Below, piece after piece: positions 48,501 through 62,176 of a DNA stretch of 64,000 bases. Each line of letters starts with the position of its first letter. Positions within the stretch are counted from its first letter, which is position 1. The notes under the pieces were generated by a model. That model saw only the letters and a program-made list of their open reading frames with translations. It did no database searches and was not told where the DNA came from. The DNA is from Wuchereria bancrofti (Eukaryota; Nematoda; Chromadorea; Rhabditida; Onchocercidae), in assembly GCA_005281725.1 (NCBI GenBank), contig SSBO01000011.1, forward strand, positions 749,738 through 813,737, written 5' to 3'. The translations under genes and the position numbers were made by a program.

Positions 48501-51500
48501 GGGATGAAATCATTACACAAATCAGAATTAAAAATAATATTGTAGAAGCGAATATTTCAATGGTTGAGATTGATCTGGAAACGAAAGACAAGCAGAACAG
48601 AATTACAAATTGTGACATTTTTTTTTTCTGCATTCAATGGATCCGTTTGGTTAGTTTTGTTTTTTTTTTAATCCGTTAGATAATTGATAAGTTGATCGCT
48701 ATATGGTTCAGAAAATAATCGCTCGATTTGGTGATCTAAGTGTAAATGAATGTTCAATTTTCAGCTGAAATAACTGTGCAATAAGTCTTATACGAAATCA
48801 TATCCAAACTAGCAACACTTAATACTCCCAATTTCTGCAGTTGTAAATAGGAAATAAAACCATCAGTCCTCTTATAATGGCCCATTTTTTGATGGCAATC
48901 AAAAAAGCCTCAAATTAATAAAAATCTTAGCTATTCTACGGATAGCAATAATCACAATAATGCTTAAAAACAAGTGTCAGTATTGAAAGCAATGTGTATG
49001 ATTTCGAGCTGAAGTACTCAAAATTCAAATGCAAGCAAAAATCGTGACTTTTCCAATTGTATATTCACAAAGGGGTCAAGTTTCTGAGTCAGAGACTACG
49101 ATGTTGTAGAATTTGCTATTCCTGACTCTTTGTACTTCATATTGTGAATTTTTAGATGTTAAATACATTTGCTAAAAATGATAACAAGATATACGGAGAA
49201 GATATAGAATATATCCATGCCATATTACGCAAAAGATTTGCATTAATGATGGAGTGTCAGAAGAGTCTGAAATACACTATTCAAAGTTAGTTAAATTGGA
49301 ATATTTCGGAATAAATTTTATATGGAGGAAATGACTGCTTGTATATGTTTAGATAAAGAAATTAAAGATAAAATTAGAGATAGATACGAATTTTATAAGA
49401 ACTAATAATGTTGCAAATTGGCGTATACATCGAAAACATTTCATGATTGACTATAAATATCAAAATTTTTTCCCAATTATAAGTATTGACCGGAAACTTT
49501 TTTCAACATAGCAGTTATAGAAATTGAGGAAAATATCACAAGTTCTTCAATTTTTTAAATCTTTTTCTTTTTCTTGTTATTCCATTATTCTATTCAAATA
49601 ATGTTATCAGCAGTTTAGTTTAAAAGTTATTTTAGAAATCGGAGAGTATAAGATGCCATGTATGCTGAATTTTGAACAAACTGAATTAATAGTATTTTAC
49701 GATACTCCTAAAAATCCATCGTCCATTAAAAACCGAAAAAATGCAGTCAGTGATGATGGAAAAAGGGATGATGAAAATGAAAATGGAGCGAAATATATGG
49801 ATGACGAAGGAAACAAGCTAAATGAACTGGAGGGCAAAGAAAACGTAGGTTGAGAAAATCCGTTCGTTATATTTGTTTGAGAAACAGGTCTGACATCTCA
49901 TTGAATTAAGATGAAGTCATAATTGTATAGAGTTAAGTACTTGTTGTGAAATTTTATCTAGTCATAGTATAAATCCCATTAATCGAACGGATAAATGACA
50001 TAATTGCTCTATGTTTTAATAAATGGACACTGATTAATTGATAATTTTTTGATTAAAAAAGTGTGAAAAGATGAAAACATTGAGAACTGATAATATGTTG
50101 ATTGATATTGTAGGGAGAAGATTTACAAGGAAATGCTACTCAAACAAAAATTAGCAAAGGGAAAACTGTTGAAATTGAGCAAATTAGACGGACAATAACT
50201 AAAAGTTTGGGTCAACAAAAGCTAGTTGCTGAATCACAGTTGTTGTCTTTTCTCATGCCACTTAGTTTTGCTTCTATCATTCACTTGATTGAAGTAAGTT
50301 CAAGTTTATTTTTCATTTTTTTTAAACTCTGTGTTACAGTAACTATTTCCTAATCCAAGAAATTTTAAGGTAAAAGAAAAATATGTCCCCTCTATTGTTG
50401 CATTGAAATTTACCTTATTTTCAGCCCAATTTTTTAACAGCACTATTCATGTTATGACTTAGATGTTAAATAACCGTAATATCTTCCAGATATGAAATTT
50501 GAAAAATAAAAGTATTTAGTTGAGTTGGACGTAGTTTTCTGCTTATTTGTGCAAATAATGTCGTATTTTAGTTGTTGCCAAAGAAGAGGAAACAAACAAC
50601 ATTTTTACTAGAAACTTTAGGCAGATTATTGGAAGAAATTTTACCCAAAAAAAGCAAGAAAATACCACTGTTATTGGTAGGTTTTGGATAATAACACATT
50701 TTCAGTAATAACATTCACATAAATATTGACAAGTGTATTTATTTATGTCGAATTAATAAGGTAATTGATAAGTTGAACTTTTACCAAATTGTTTCTTTAA
50801 ATTCTTTTTTTAACTTGCTTAATTTATCCGTTAATTTTAGAGTATATTATTGAATTATTTATTTCTAGTACTTTTTACCATCAGTTTTGCTGAGGTATAT
50901 TAGTGGTATCAATGTAACGAAATATTTGTTTCAATAGATTATTAGTAACCAAACGAACTGGTATCTGCAGGCTTTCCTAACACAGCATAACTGCACAAAA
51001 TTCATTTTTGTTTTGAAAGTTTAATTTAGCTAATATCTATCCAAAGCTGCTCAAAGTTCTTTCTATTGCATTCTTTCAAATTTTTATCAATTTACCTTAA
51101 ATTCAATCAAATTTTAATACAAATTTTAGGTAGCCCGAAAAACTGCTACAAAAAAGTTCTTGGAGAATTACAATCCAAAGATCATTTGGCATTCAATTCA
51201 ATCCGTTATTCCAACCTTATTTGCTATTTTAAATGGTGCAGTGGACTATTTTAAAAATATTATGAATACATCCTTCGTTTTCGATGCTACCAAACGCACC
51301 TATTACGTTGACATGAGCGCTCTCATGCATTCATCACTAGTCCTTTTTTATAATATATTTTCATCGTAAGTTTTTTTTTTCTTTTTACACCGAATTATTA
51401 GTTTACTATTTTATAACATTGGATAAGGTAAATTCGTAAGGCCAAATGTTTATCTTTCTATTCATCATATTAACTATTGTACCATTTTGATGCATTAAAA

Positions 51501-54500
51501 AACTTTCAGAGTAAATATACTATTTAAGATATTTGAATCATTAGTTGGAAATTGGTTGATGATTACTTGCAGTATGGATTTTATGAAAACATCCAGAGAT
51601 GATTCAGAAGAGGAAGATAGATCTCATCATTTAAGAATAGAACGTCGAAAATCACTTATGGAGAAGTTGGAAAGAGCGATGATTGATGCCGCTGTTGTTG
51701 AAGATACAGAAGGAGCAGATGATACAGAGGTTTCCATCCATAATTTCTTGAATTGCGACACCTTTTCGATTAGTATAATTAAATTCATCAAGAATTAAAA
51801 TTAGTTTGAGAGAAGTGACGAATAGAAAATTCTCTTTTTTAAAACTATATCCATGTCTTTTTTTCTTTCTAGGATGTTGTTTCTAGCTATTTTATAAGTT
51901 TTTCCGAGATCGTTCCTACACTGGACTGTGCTGTTTCTCTACTTCAATTACTTTCCTGTGATTTCATTGACGGACGGCAGAAATTCAAAGTTGGTAAGTG
52001 TTCGGAAATTGAATGGTCTCAGAATAGCCAGATTTCAGCTTTCAAGTATTAGATTATGACCATTTTTTTAAAACTTATATAAGAATTGATTTTAATTATA
52101 AAGAAACTAGAATAAAGGGTAAAAAGTTATGTATTGATGGTTGTTTTCAGCAAAATCAGCACTTTCGTATTTAAAAAGAGAATGGTCTGATGTAGAGGAA
52201 AGACCGGTGAAAGGTGCAACATTTAATCAATCGGTTGCAAGCATTTTGAGGTTGTCGATATTTTCTCTATTCATTTTTTTTTTTAACTGACAAATGTTAG
52301 CTTTGGTTTATGCAATTAATATGATGAATCGAATGACCAACCGTAAATATGAATGGAATTAGCTATTCATATGCTATATTAACATGCATCTGGCTTACTT
52401 AGTTAGATGATGCTAAGAAATTTTTTTGGAATCAAAAATGAATATGTTATAGATTATATCTTTCATTTCGGGAACAAACTGAGCGACTTTCTGCGATTCA
52501 GTGGCTGTTAGCAAATAAAATATCTGAGTTAGTTCCAGAAGATGAGCGGCGACGAAGTAAAATTTCATCCTTAGAATCATGTCACGACAAGGATTTGAAT
52601 GATGATGAAAGATCTCTTTTTATGTGTTTTAGCAAGTATGTCTTCATGAAATATTACTCAATAGAAGTCTATCTATCAATTGAATCTTCTAAGTATTGAT
52701 TTAAATAGTTGATAATGAGTAAATATCTGTTCATTTCAGAGCTACTTTTGCTTCCGTTTATAAAGTTTTGTTCTGTTCACTGAATGATACTATCAAAAAT
52801 GTTTTGTCATTGCAAGCGATTGAGAGAGGCAAATTACAGCATGATGAATGCTTTGCATTTTGGAAGGTTGCTGCGAGTAGTTTCTGTTTATTAACTCTGC
52901 TAATTCGTGTCAAGGTACTTTTTTTTTTCTGTATATATCTTTAAAAATCTAAAGCTAAACGAAAGCGGAGTTATATTGCATAAATATGTTCATGGTCTTT
53001 TTTCATGATTTTGATTAAATATGTTAAGATTTTCTTTTTAATTCAATGAAAATGAGATTAAATGCACGGGGCGTAAATAAGTTTTGTGCCAGTTTTTTTG
53101 TTATACTTGTGTTTTAATTATGAGTTCGAGTGGAGTTAATTTAGTGTTCGATGTTGGATTTTTCACCTTCTCGTGAAGTATTTCTTATTAATTAAGCAAG
53201 AGAATTCATGTTTTACTTTTTACCACTTAATTATTTAGGAGCTGCGAAATGCTAGTGTGTTGTTAACTGCTGCACGTGAAGGACGGTCATTTTTGCAAAG
53301 TTTTGTTGTCAAAAGTTCTTTTATGTATCTACTGTCAGATGAATCCAGGTTTGTTTTTGATTTTTAACTTTGAAATATACGGTGTATCACCCTTCTTTTT
53401 TAAGCCAATCAAAAATTTTTTTCAATTTCGATTGAGTAATACATAAACATATCTTAAATATAATAATATTGCAGGAGTTGTTAAGTAGAATAGTTATATT
53501 ATACAGTTGATAAGCTAGCATAGTTATATTATACATCTGATAAACTAGAATAGCAAGCACAATTTTCAAGGTTTGCGAGATATGGTGCAGAAGCAAGTGC
53601 CATTTTGAAAACGGTACAGATTGGCAATCGTTCATTACAGAATATAAGTGCTCATGCAAAGGTTATTTTAGTTTTTTATTGCACTCTTGTATTATAATCC
53701 ATTTAAATTAAGCTTACTTAATTGAATTTATGTTGCTTATAACCATATGAAATAAGCAGCACTAATTAAGTGTTATCAAATGTTTTTTTTTTGAATGCAA
53801 TTGTGAAGAGATTTGACTGTTGCACATTTTTAACAAGTTGAATCCGAACACTATTCTCCTTATAGAATATTCATTTTTACAATTTCTAAAAATAATAAAA
53901 ATATCTCTGCAATTTTTTACCTTTTTATGCAATTAAATTCTTTTACAGAGCACCAAATGCACATCACTATTGAAATTGTTACCTCAGCTAAGAGCAACAT
54001 CAGAGCAGTTTATTAGAACAGTTCATCAATTGATGATTGGTGTCGATTGTGATAGTGCATTTCAAATTGGATTGTTAAAGAGCAGGAATTTAGATGTATC
54101 TTTTTGCTTCTTTTTTCCTATCTGAAATGAAGTGTTTATTTTTTTAGACATTACTTTCTTACAGAGTTGAGAAGTTTGAAAGTGATAATTCTTGAAAATC
54201 GATTGGAGTTAATTAACTATACATTTAATTATTTTTTCGAAATTAAATTCTGATTTATCTTATAAATAACACTCAAAATTAAAAAAGATTTTAAGGGTGA
54301 AGAACTGAAAGAAGTGGAAATGGAAGTAACAGATTCTGGTGCTGATGATTCACAACACAGTTCCGCAACTGGCGAAGATGGGAACGGTGATGTGGGCCTT
54401 ACAGAGATTCATTTCTTAATTGAAGTATTTATGAAAGATAACATCAGTCTCTGTATCACTTTTTTTTAATTGTAATTTATAAATAAACATAAACGAATAA

Positions 54501-54691
54501 GTTTATACATTTATTTATTTATTTATTTATTTATACATATTTATATATTTTTTTGAACCATCTTTCAATGTATATGTTCGGCAAGAAATGTGTAATGGAT
54601 TTTAACATTTGATGAGGAACTTTAAAAGGTCATTTTTCAGGAACAGAGCGATGTAGATATGGATCTGAATGATGATAGTCCAATTTTTTAG
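42306..54691 (+). CDS. fcd-2: Fanconi anaemia group D2 protein (FANCD2)
   Basis: Nuclear partner of FANCI; the dimer is clamped on DNA when ubiquitinated and directs interstrand-crosslink repair. Thirty-three exons: 42306-42414, 42755-42988, 43301-43356, 43467-43565, 43753-43844, 44065-44264, 44474-44595, 44784-44962, 45169-45361, 45614-45766, 45995-46129, 46280-46405, 46651-46758, 47003-47118, 47426-47579, 47807-47883, 48137-48354, 48474-48649, 49156-49285, 49636-49844, 50114-50293, 50572-50676, 51130-51365, 51573-51729, 51873-51993, 52151-52250, 52453-52635, 52740-52914, 53239-53348, 53571-53661, 53949-54095, 54296-54424 and 54641-54691; about 1556 residues (human ~1450). Decisive matches to the human order are FENLLEEMGIEICTTGG near the N-terminus and, at the end, LLKLLPQL, GLLKSRNLDGEELKE and an acidic tail (SDVDMDLNDDSP). 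Lys-Lys at about 567-568 aligns with the human ubiquitination site K561. Least certain: the exon 18 start and the exon 4 and 32 ends. Confidence 0.9.
42521..42559. repeat. CT/AT compound microsatellite in FANCD2 intron 1
   Basis: A pure (CT)n run passes directly into a pure (AT)n run. Confidence 0.95.
54505..54536. repeat. TTTA tetranucleotide microsatellite
   Basis: About seven ATTT/TTTA units in the last FANCD2 intron. Confidence 0.9.
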
Positions 54692-55318
54692 TTTTTTTTC
54701 TCTTTGCTTTTTAAGTGAACATACCACATTTTTTTTGTTTTTGTGTATGTTGAATAATTTTTCACTGTTTTTGCTGTCATTGAATTATTTATTGTATGAG
54801 TGAAATGAATAGCCTGTATGGCAATTATTAAAAGTTCAAAATTGCTGAAAAATTTGATGATGAAATAATTTCATTTTTGATTCGTAAAATATGAAGTAAT
54901 CTGTAAAAAAGCTCATATATTCATGCAAGATCATTAAATTTTTGCTATTGTTTTCATTTATTATTGCAAAAATAAAATTATTTCAAAAATTACTCAATGA
55001 AAGCCATGATTATTCATAAATAAGCATTTTTCATGCCAATATTATCCTAATATCATCTCAATTACTTAAATATTAGAAGTGAAGAAAACATTATAAATAA
55101 TTATCAAATGAGCAATTAAAGAATGAAAATGAAATAAGAGTAGTAATTTCAGAAATAATTTCCTGAAATGAAAAAGGATGAAAGAAGTGATTTCAGTGTG
55201 TATTAAAAATAAAATGAAAGAGGTAATTTTGAGAATAATTCTCATTAATATTTTTATTTTCTCATGTTTCGTTGTAAGTTAGCCTAATATTTACACGAAT
55301 GTTTTATTCGTGAAAAAT

Positions 55319-55400
55319 GCGTTTACGCTTGTACTACGTCAGTCATGTTGCGTTTACGGTTATACTACGTGAGTCATACTGCATTTAAGGTATGACTTTT
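55319..55400. repeat. ~31-bp repeat with TACGTCA/TACGTGA cores
   Basis: gcgtttacgcttgtactacg followed by tcagtcatgtt is repeated once nearly intact and once truncated. The cores ctacgtcagtcat and ctacgtgagtcat stand out in an A+T-rich background and resemble bZIP-type sites; that resemblance is only suggestive. Confidence 0.7.
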
Positions 55401-56472
55401 TACCACATAAATCATACTATCAAACAATTTTCAGTATGTAATTTCTTGTTTTCTAGATACAAAAATGATTTAAATTTTCATTTAAATTTTTCAACAATTC
55501 CAGTATTATTTATTGTTGAAACTAAGTATTACTTCAACAGTTTAAAACTAGACAATAAGTAATTCAGTCAGTTTTTCTTCTTAAATGTGGGTATAATCTT
55601 TCGACTTTTGTTTAAAATTACCTGAAATTATTTTTTACTTAAAAGAAATTTTTTTTAACAATTTCAGTATGCATTACTTATTGTTAAAACTAAATATTAC
55701 AATTTTTTTTCTATTAATTTTGCTTTTTAGATGTAGAAATAATCATTTATACTTTCCCTCTAAAATTTTTTTTTTCGACAATTTCAACATTACTTATTAA
55801 AAAAACTAAGCAATAAAATCAATGTTTTTTTTTCATCTCTTAATAATTCACATTGATTATTTAAACATTAAACATTATTTGAAATCATAAAGTATTGATA
55901 GTAATTTATCAATTTTCTTCTCTTTTGCTAATAGCATTTGATGATACTGAATTTGTTGTTGGCAGTAATACTTTTGTACAATGCTGAAATTTTTTTTGAG
56001 ATAAAAAAAGATAAAAAAAAGTTTATTTATTAAATTTTTCTCACCTCATATCATAATTTTTAATTAAATAAGGATGGATTTTGTAAATAAAATAAATGGA
56101 ATACATTTATCAAATATTTATGATTTATTTAAAACTGATAAATTTTTTTTTTTACAAAAATTGCTAACCTAAATATTTCTCATTAATTGCAAAAGTTTTA
56201 TTTTGATTTCTTAGAGTGTGATATCTAGATGATTAATAATTGCAATCACCATGAATAGATGACTTACTTTTTTTAAACTCTTTTTAATTTAAATTTAATT
56301 TTTTTAACTTTTTAATTTAAAAAATTTAAATCATCTTTGATTATTTTTTATTTTTATTTCTGCTAATTATGTGAATAAATATTCGCAGAAATGTTTGTAG
56401 TTAAAAGTATTGCAATTAATTAGGAATAGGAAATTTTGAAATAATTAAAAACTTGACGTAAACAACTTAACT

Positions 56473-56824
56473 GCATTATAACTAATTCTAATTAGTAATT
56501 TATTAAATCATAGAAAAAAATTATTAATATTTTTAAATGTTAATCATTATAAATTTGAATACATTTATTGTTATTGCTTTTAAAATAATTATTATTAAAA
56601 TTAGTGATATGACATTTTTTTCTTTTCAAAATAAATTAATGAATATATTATAACTAATTCTAATTAGTAATTTATTAAATAATAAAAAAATTTTTCCTTT
56701 TTTCTGAAATTATTTATTTTTAGATCTTAATTATTATAAATTTGAACAAATTTATTATTATTATTATTGCTTTTAAAATATTTATTATTGAAATTAATGA
56801 TACAATATTCTTTTTTTTTTTTAA
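56473..56824. repeat. ~172-bp direct duplication
   Basis: Two adjacent units share attataactaattctaatt, agtaatttattaaat, aattattataaatttgaa-like text, attattgcttttaaaat and attaatgata-like text in the same order. Divergence is moderate. Confidence 0.75.
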
Positions 56825-56830
56825 AATAAA

Positions 56831-59800
56831 TTAATAAACCTTTGTAATTGAAATAATTGTTGTATAAATTTGTTGAAAAAAGCGTACAATAAAATCAACC
56901 GAACATGCAGTAATCATATATAATGCATCACTTTTACCAACATTGTAAGTATTCAATGTTATTATCATATCATCTGCTTGATTATTAATATCAGTGCACA
57001 TATCATTAAGTTTATCAACTCTTTCTTTTAAATCCATTAACATCTAAAAAAAAATTGTCAATTCATATCCATTTTCAGTAGTTTTATAAAATTTTTCATA
57101 AAAATTAAATTAATTCATGAAATTTATTAATTCATAATTTATATCAAAAAAATTTATTATATATTATTCAAAAAAAATTATCAATTCATAAACGTTTTTA
57201 ACTTTTTTTTTTGAATAAAATTTTTCATAAAAATTAATTCATAAAATTTGTTAATTCGTAATTTGTATCAAAAGAAGTCACATTATTACAATATATCACC
57301 GTTTCGTTTTACTTTTTTAACTCAAATATTACGTATAAAAAAATTGGTTAGAATAAATTTAAATTAATTTCTGAGTTAAAAATTAGCTTTTTTTTGTTTT
57401 GAATTTAAATTATTATTACTTATTTAATTTTATAAAATATATATATATGCTTATATTAATTTGTTTTTGCATGATGTTATCAGAATGATACTCTGATAAG
57501 AAATATAAAATGTTCACTCTATTTTCCAAATTTATTTTCCCAAAATCATCGAAAAAACGTAATATATTGAATATTTTTAGTTTTTTTTCTTGCGAAATAA
57601 TTTTCATAAATTTCAATGTATCTGGTAAAATTTCAAGCAAAGTATATCTAATAAAATTTCAATAAAAGAATATTTTGAAAATTTTCAACAAAATTATCGC
57701 ATAGAATTTTGTCAGACGAATTCTGCAATATTTCAAAAAAAAAATAAATAAATAATTTTTAGCATTTCTTTCATCACTTTTTGCCTTATTATAACTAATT
57801 TTATTTCAGTTAATTAATATTTTAAACAAATTAATATACTATTTCGTCTTGCTATTTGTTATAAAAAATTATGAAAATTTATGAAAATTCAACTAATAAT
57901 AAATAGCTAATATTTAATAAATTAGTATATGATTTTTTTTTTTGATATCAGCACAATATTTTGCTTATTATTGTTTTAATAAGAAAAATTCAATAAATAA
58001 AAACACTTCGCTTGTATGAAAATTTCGACTATTATTTTATTTTTTATTTTTATTTATTTATTTTTTTTTTGATAATATAATGTTGCATGAAAATTTTTGA
58101 TGATAATTACTTACTTCATTTTGAAGAATTTCTTCCTTTTCAATTTTTTCACGACATGCATGCGCTATAATACGATAATGATCCATAGCTTCACTAATTT
58201 GCTTCTTTACAACCTTTAATAATTAATTAGCAAAAATTTATCGCAACCTGTTAATATTAGTAAAAATTGCAGCAAATATTATTAAAAAAATTAAATTTTT
58301 AAATTTAACTTCTTTTAATGCATTCATTTATTGCCAATAAAAAATGAAATAAATTATAATTTTCATCATTATTCTACATTTTTTGTATTGTTATTTGCAT
58401 GCATTATGACGATGCATGCAAATAATTAACATTTAGTTTTAATTATTTTCTAATTAATTGATGAATAATAAACTTTGTTAGAATGAATGATTAAATATTT
58501 TTTTTTTTTGTTGAAATGATAAAATATTGAATTACATCAATTTTAGCAAGGATTTGATTTTTGGTCGTAAAAAGTTGTTCTTCATGCTTTTTTATCATTT
58601 CATTTTCATCTATCAATATTTTTAAACGTCTGTAAGTAAGAGAAACATTTAGTAAATTTACAATTTGAAGAATTGAAATAAAAGAAAAAAATCAATTAAC
58701 AAAAAAATTCATTTTATTTTATATTTTTTTAAAAAAGTGATAAAGCGATTAATTTTTAGTCAAATTTTTACATCTTTTTTTTCTTTTTTTGTTTTTTTTT
58801 TTTGAAACAATATTTTTGATACAATTAAAGAATACAAAATGAAATAAACTATAATTCACATTATCCAACATTCTTTGCCATATTATTGTAATAAAATCAA
58901 CAATTAACACTTAATTTTAACTATTTTTTAACTGATTAATTAAATAATTATTTCAGTGATTGTTGTCGGAAAAAAGAACTGAAGCAATTTTAGAATACAA
59001 AAATGTATTGCTATAATTTAAAATATCTCATAATGATTGAAGTAAGAATATAAAATAATGTTTGAAAAGATGATTATGATCTCAAATTTGAATTAAAAAT
59101 TTATAAATTTTTAAAATTATTATATTTATAAGTTTTATAAGGTCTTTTAAAACATACAATATGCTACTTATTTATAATATTTCTGAAAATCTTTCAGCCT
59201 AATGATGATAAATATTTTGTAATAATTTTAAGATAATTGTAAAACATTTTTGCATCAATTAATGAAGTTTTTTTTTTGCAAACTATAAATTATTACAAAT
59301 AATTGCATTAATACACATAAATTTTTAGAAAAAACCAATCATTTCAATTAATGTAAAATTTATTTCATTAATTAATAATGAATATCTTTGATACTTTTAG
59401 TTTAGAAAATAAATATATATATAAAAAGAATAACTTCCAAATTATTATTATCAATAATATAAAACTTCTTTTTTTTGCTCTGTCTCTCTCTCTCTCTCTT
59501 CCTATTTTCATCTTTTGACTTCAAAGAACTAAGCGCTTCAAATTATTTGATAACAAAAGTTTATCATTTGTTTGTTTTTTAAAATCATTTTAAAAAACTA
59601 GCAGCACTTACAAATTGATCTGAATTCAATCTTTTAATAAAAAAATTAGAAAAAAAGACGAAAGATCAATTCTAATGAGAAAAAGTGTTCATTGTTTATA
59701 ATAAATTTCTATAAGGAATAAATTCTTCCTCAAACATTTGCCCATCTTTAAATTATAAAAAAAAAAGAAAAAACGATTTCATTAAATTACCTAAAAAGAA

Positions 59801-62176
59801 GAAAAGAGAAAACTTTCACTATATTTTTGTTTCCTATTTTTGTTAATTGCATATATATATTTAGTGAATAAGAAAATTAATTATAAGTTAAATTAATTTT
59901 TAAATTTTTAGGAAAAATTACTCATTTCAATAGGTGTAAAATGTATTACTTTATCAATAATTCAATTTAAAAAATAAAAAGTAGGAAAACAAGCGTTCAA
60001 AGATTTGTTTTAAATTTTAAAATTGTTAAAAAAAGTCCGAACATGTTATAAAAATAATTTTTACTGATTTAATAATGCGAGTTGTTGTTCGATTGCACTA
60101 TCAGTTAAATTTTCGACTTTTGCTTCAGCGAGTACTTTAACTTTTATAGCTTAAAAATAAATTGAATAATTTGATGTGCCAAAAATTAACCAATTTTTAG
60201 ATTAAATATTAATTGAATTGTTTACTTTAGTGTAAATTTAAATAATATTAATAGTAATATTATATAAAATAAGTTTAAAAAAAAGCTAACACTAAAAATA
60301 TTCAATTTTAAGACTAAATATTAGCTGAATAAATTTTTCGGTATTTGTTTCCGGCTTAATATCTTTTTTCTTTTACCCAATATTCTATAATAACATTTCT
60401 CATTTACAATTTTTTCTCTCTTTGCTTTTGTTTATTATACTTATTGGAAGAAATTTACATTTAAAATTGGCAAAGTTCAAAATTTTCATTTCTTGATTAA
60501 TCCTGAAGTTAAAAGAAAAATGTGTAAAAATAAAATAATCAACCTTCAATTTTATCTGAATTCATCAAAAATGATGATGATGATTGAACAGTTCCATTTG
60601 GTGGCGATTTTTGACCATTCATTAGCGCTAAATTTATTTTCATGAATAATTTTTTGATTTTATAAAATTACTAATAATTTTTGCATAAAAAGTTTCAAAA
60701 TTCATGTTTTTATTTTTATACTTATTTTCGTATTTTATTAGATATAAAATTTATCGTTATATCAAGTACATTCCAGTTAGTAATAAAAATAAAAAAATTT
60801 CTTTTTAAAACAAAAAAATGTTAGAATGAATATATTTGTAAATGAAATAAGCAATAATATTTTATTAAAATATATATGAAATGATATTAGTTGATATTCT
60901 TACATTTATCGTTTATGATATCAGTCTTTTTTCCTATTAATTTGACATTTTTATCATTTTCTTTTATATTCTCTGATAAATTGACATTATATGTCACTTT
61001 TGCATTTTGTAACATTTCCATTTTTTGTGATAGATCATTTGCATGAAATTTACATGATATATTGAAATTTAAATAATGTTATCATGTTATCAGTTATGCT
61101 ATATCTTGCATCTGATATTTCTGAATTACTATGAATTAATGTATTTTAATGATGATTTATATTTATTTAAGTAATTGTATAACAGAAGATAAGTTAACTT
61201 ATTAAAGTAGCTGTATAACTTTATTAGAGTAAATGTACAAGTTAATGTTACATATCAATTATTAAAGTAACTTTAGAACTTCACTTTATTAGAGTAAATG
61301 TACAAGTTAATGTTACATATCAATTATTAAAGTAACTTTAGAATTTCACTTTATTAGAGTAAATGTACAAGTTAATGTTACATATCAATTATTAAAGTAA
61401 CTGTATAACTTTACTTTATTAGAGTAAATGTACAAGTTAATGTTACATATCAATTATTGAAATAACTGTACAAGTTCACGTTACATATCAATTTAATATT
61501 ATTAAAAATATTTCTAACATGTGATTCTACTTGTTCAACATTACGATTAATAATTGATTCCTGTGATGATTCATTGTTACGGGTAGATTCAACAAAAATT
61601 ACGCTACGTGATGTATCCGTTGTACGTGATGCATCTGTTGTTTTGCTTGTATTATCGATAGTTCGATTAACTGGTAAAATAGTATCCGTTGTTACCGATT
61701 TATTTTTCTTACTTAATTTATGAAAATGATCTTCCAATTTTTTAATTGCTTGAATTGGTTTATTCATATGCCTGCAAATAATTATTTTCTTTATTTTTTT
61801 TTTACTCATAAAATTTTTTTAAAAAAAATAAAATTATATGCTTTCTTTTCTATTTCAATTTTTTTGCAGTATGGAATTTTTCAAAAAAAAAAAGAAATCT
61901 AATTTTAAATAATAAAAGAAATTTGAAATTTTTTTTGTATAAATAATAAAAAAATATGGCAAATATATTAAAGAAATCAAAAAAAAACAAAACAAAATAG
62001 ATTTGAAAATAGCATCGGATGATTTTTTTTGAAAAAAAATTATAATTAATGATGATATATAGAAAATTTAAAGGTCACTAAATCATTTTTTTTTAAGAAA
62101 AAGAAGAAAAATGGAAAACAAACTTGTCAGATTTTTCTAACTTAGTTGTTTGAATATCTTTTGCTTTTTCCGGCAT
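56831..62176 (-). CDS. unrecognised coiled-coil protein
   Basis: At least eight exons (- strand order): 62176-62124, 61771-61519, about 61040-60904, 60627-60544, 60149-60065, 58629-58536, 58213-58115 and 57043-56831. The start codon sits directly behind a ttttaacag acceptor. The N-terminal third is polar and Ser/Thr-rich (repeats of [12 protein letters not shown]), likely disordered. A linker ([12 protein letters not shown]) leads to a run of charged heptad-like helices ([45 protein letters not shown] and [12 protein letters not shown]). The C-terminus is more hydrophobic ([20 protein letters not shown], then [11 protein letters not shown]). Exons 4 to 8 join without frame conflict. The 5' end of the third exon and the end of the second are unresolved because no good acceptor precedes the open stretch. 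The acceptor at 60150 is ttttaag. I do not recognise the family; a structural coiled-coil role is the most that can be inferred. Confidence 0.6.
61180..61480. repeat. ~65-bp tandem repeat in an intron of the coiled-coil gene
   Basis: About four units of ttattagagtaaatgtacaa followed by gttaatgttacatatcaattattaaagtaac, nearly identical, lying between the second and third exons of the coiled-coil gene. The right end of the array is close to the last coding part of the second exon (61519). Confidence 0.9.

Larger units (their letters stand above)
54692..56830. other. convergent intergenic region
   Basis: This lies between the FANCD2 stop (+) and the stop of the coiled-coil gene (-). No exon was found. 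It contains a short ~31-bp repeat (55319-55400) and a ~172-bp direct duplication (56473-56824). Sequence is otherwise very A+T-rich. Confidence 0.6.
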
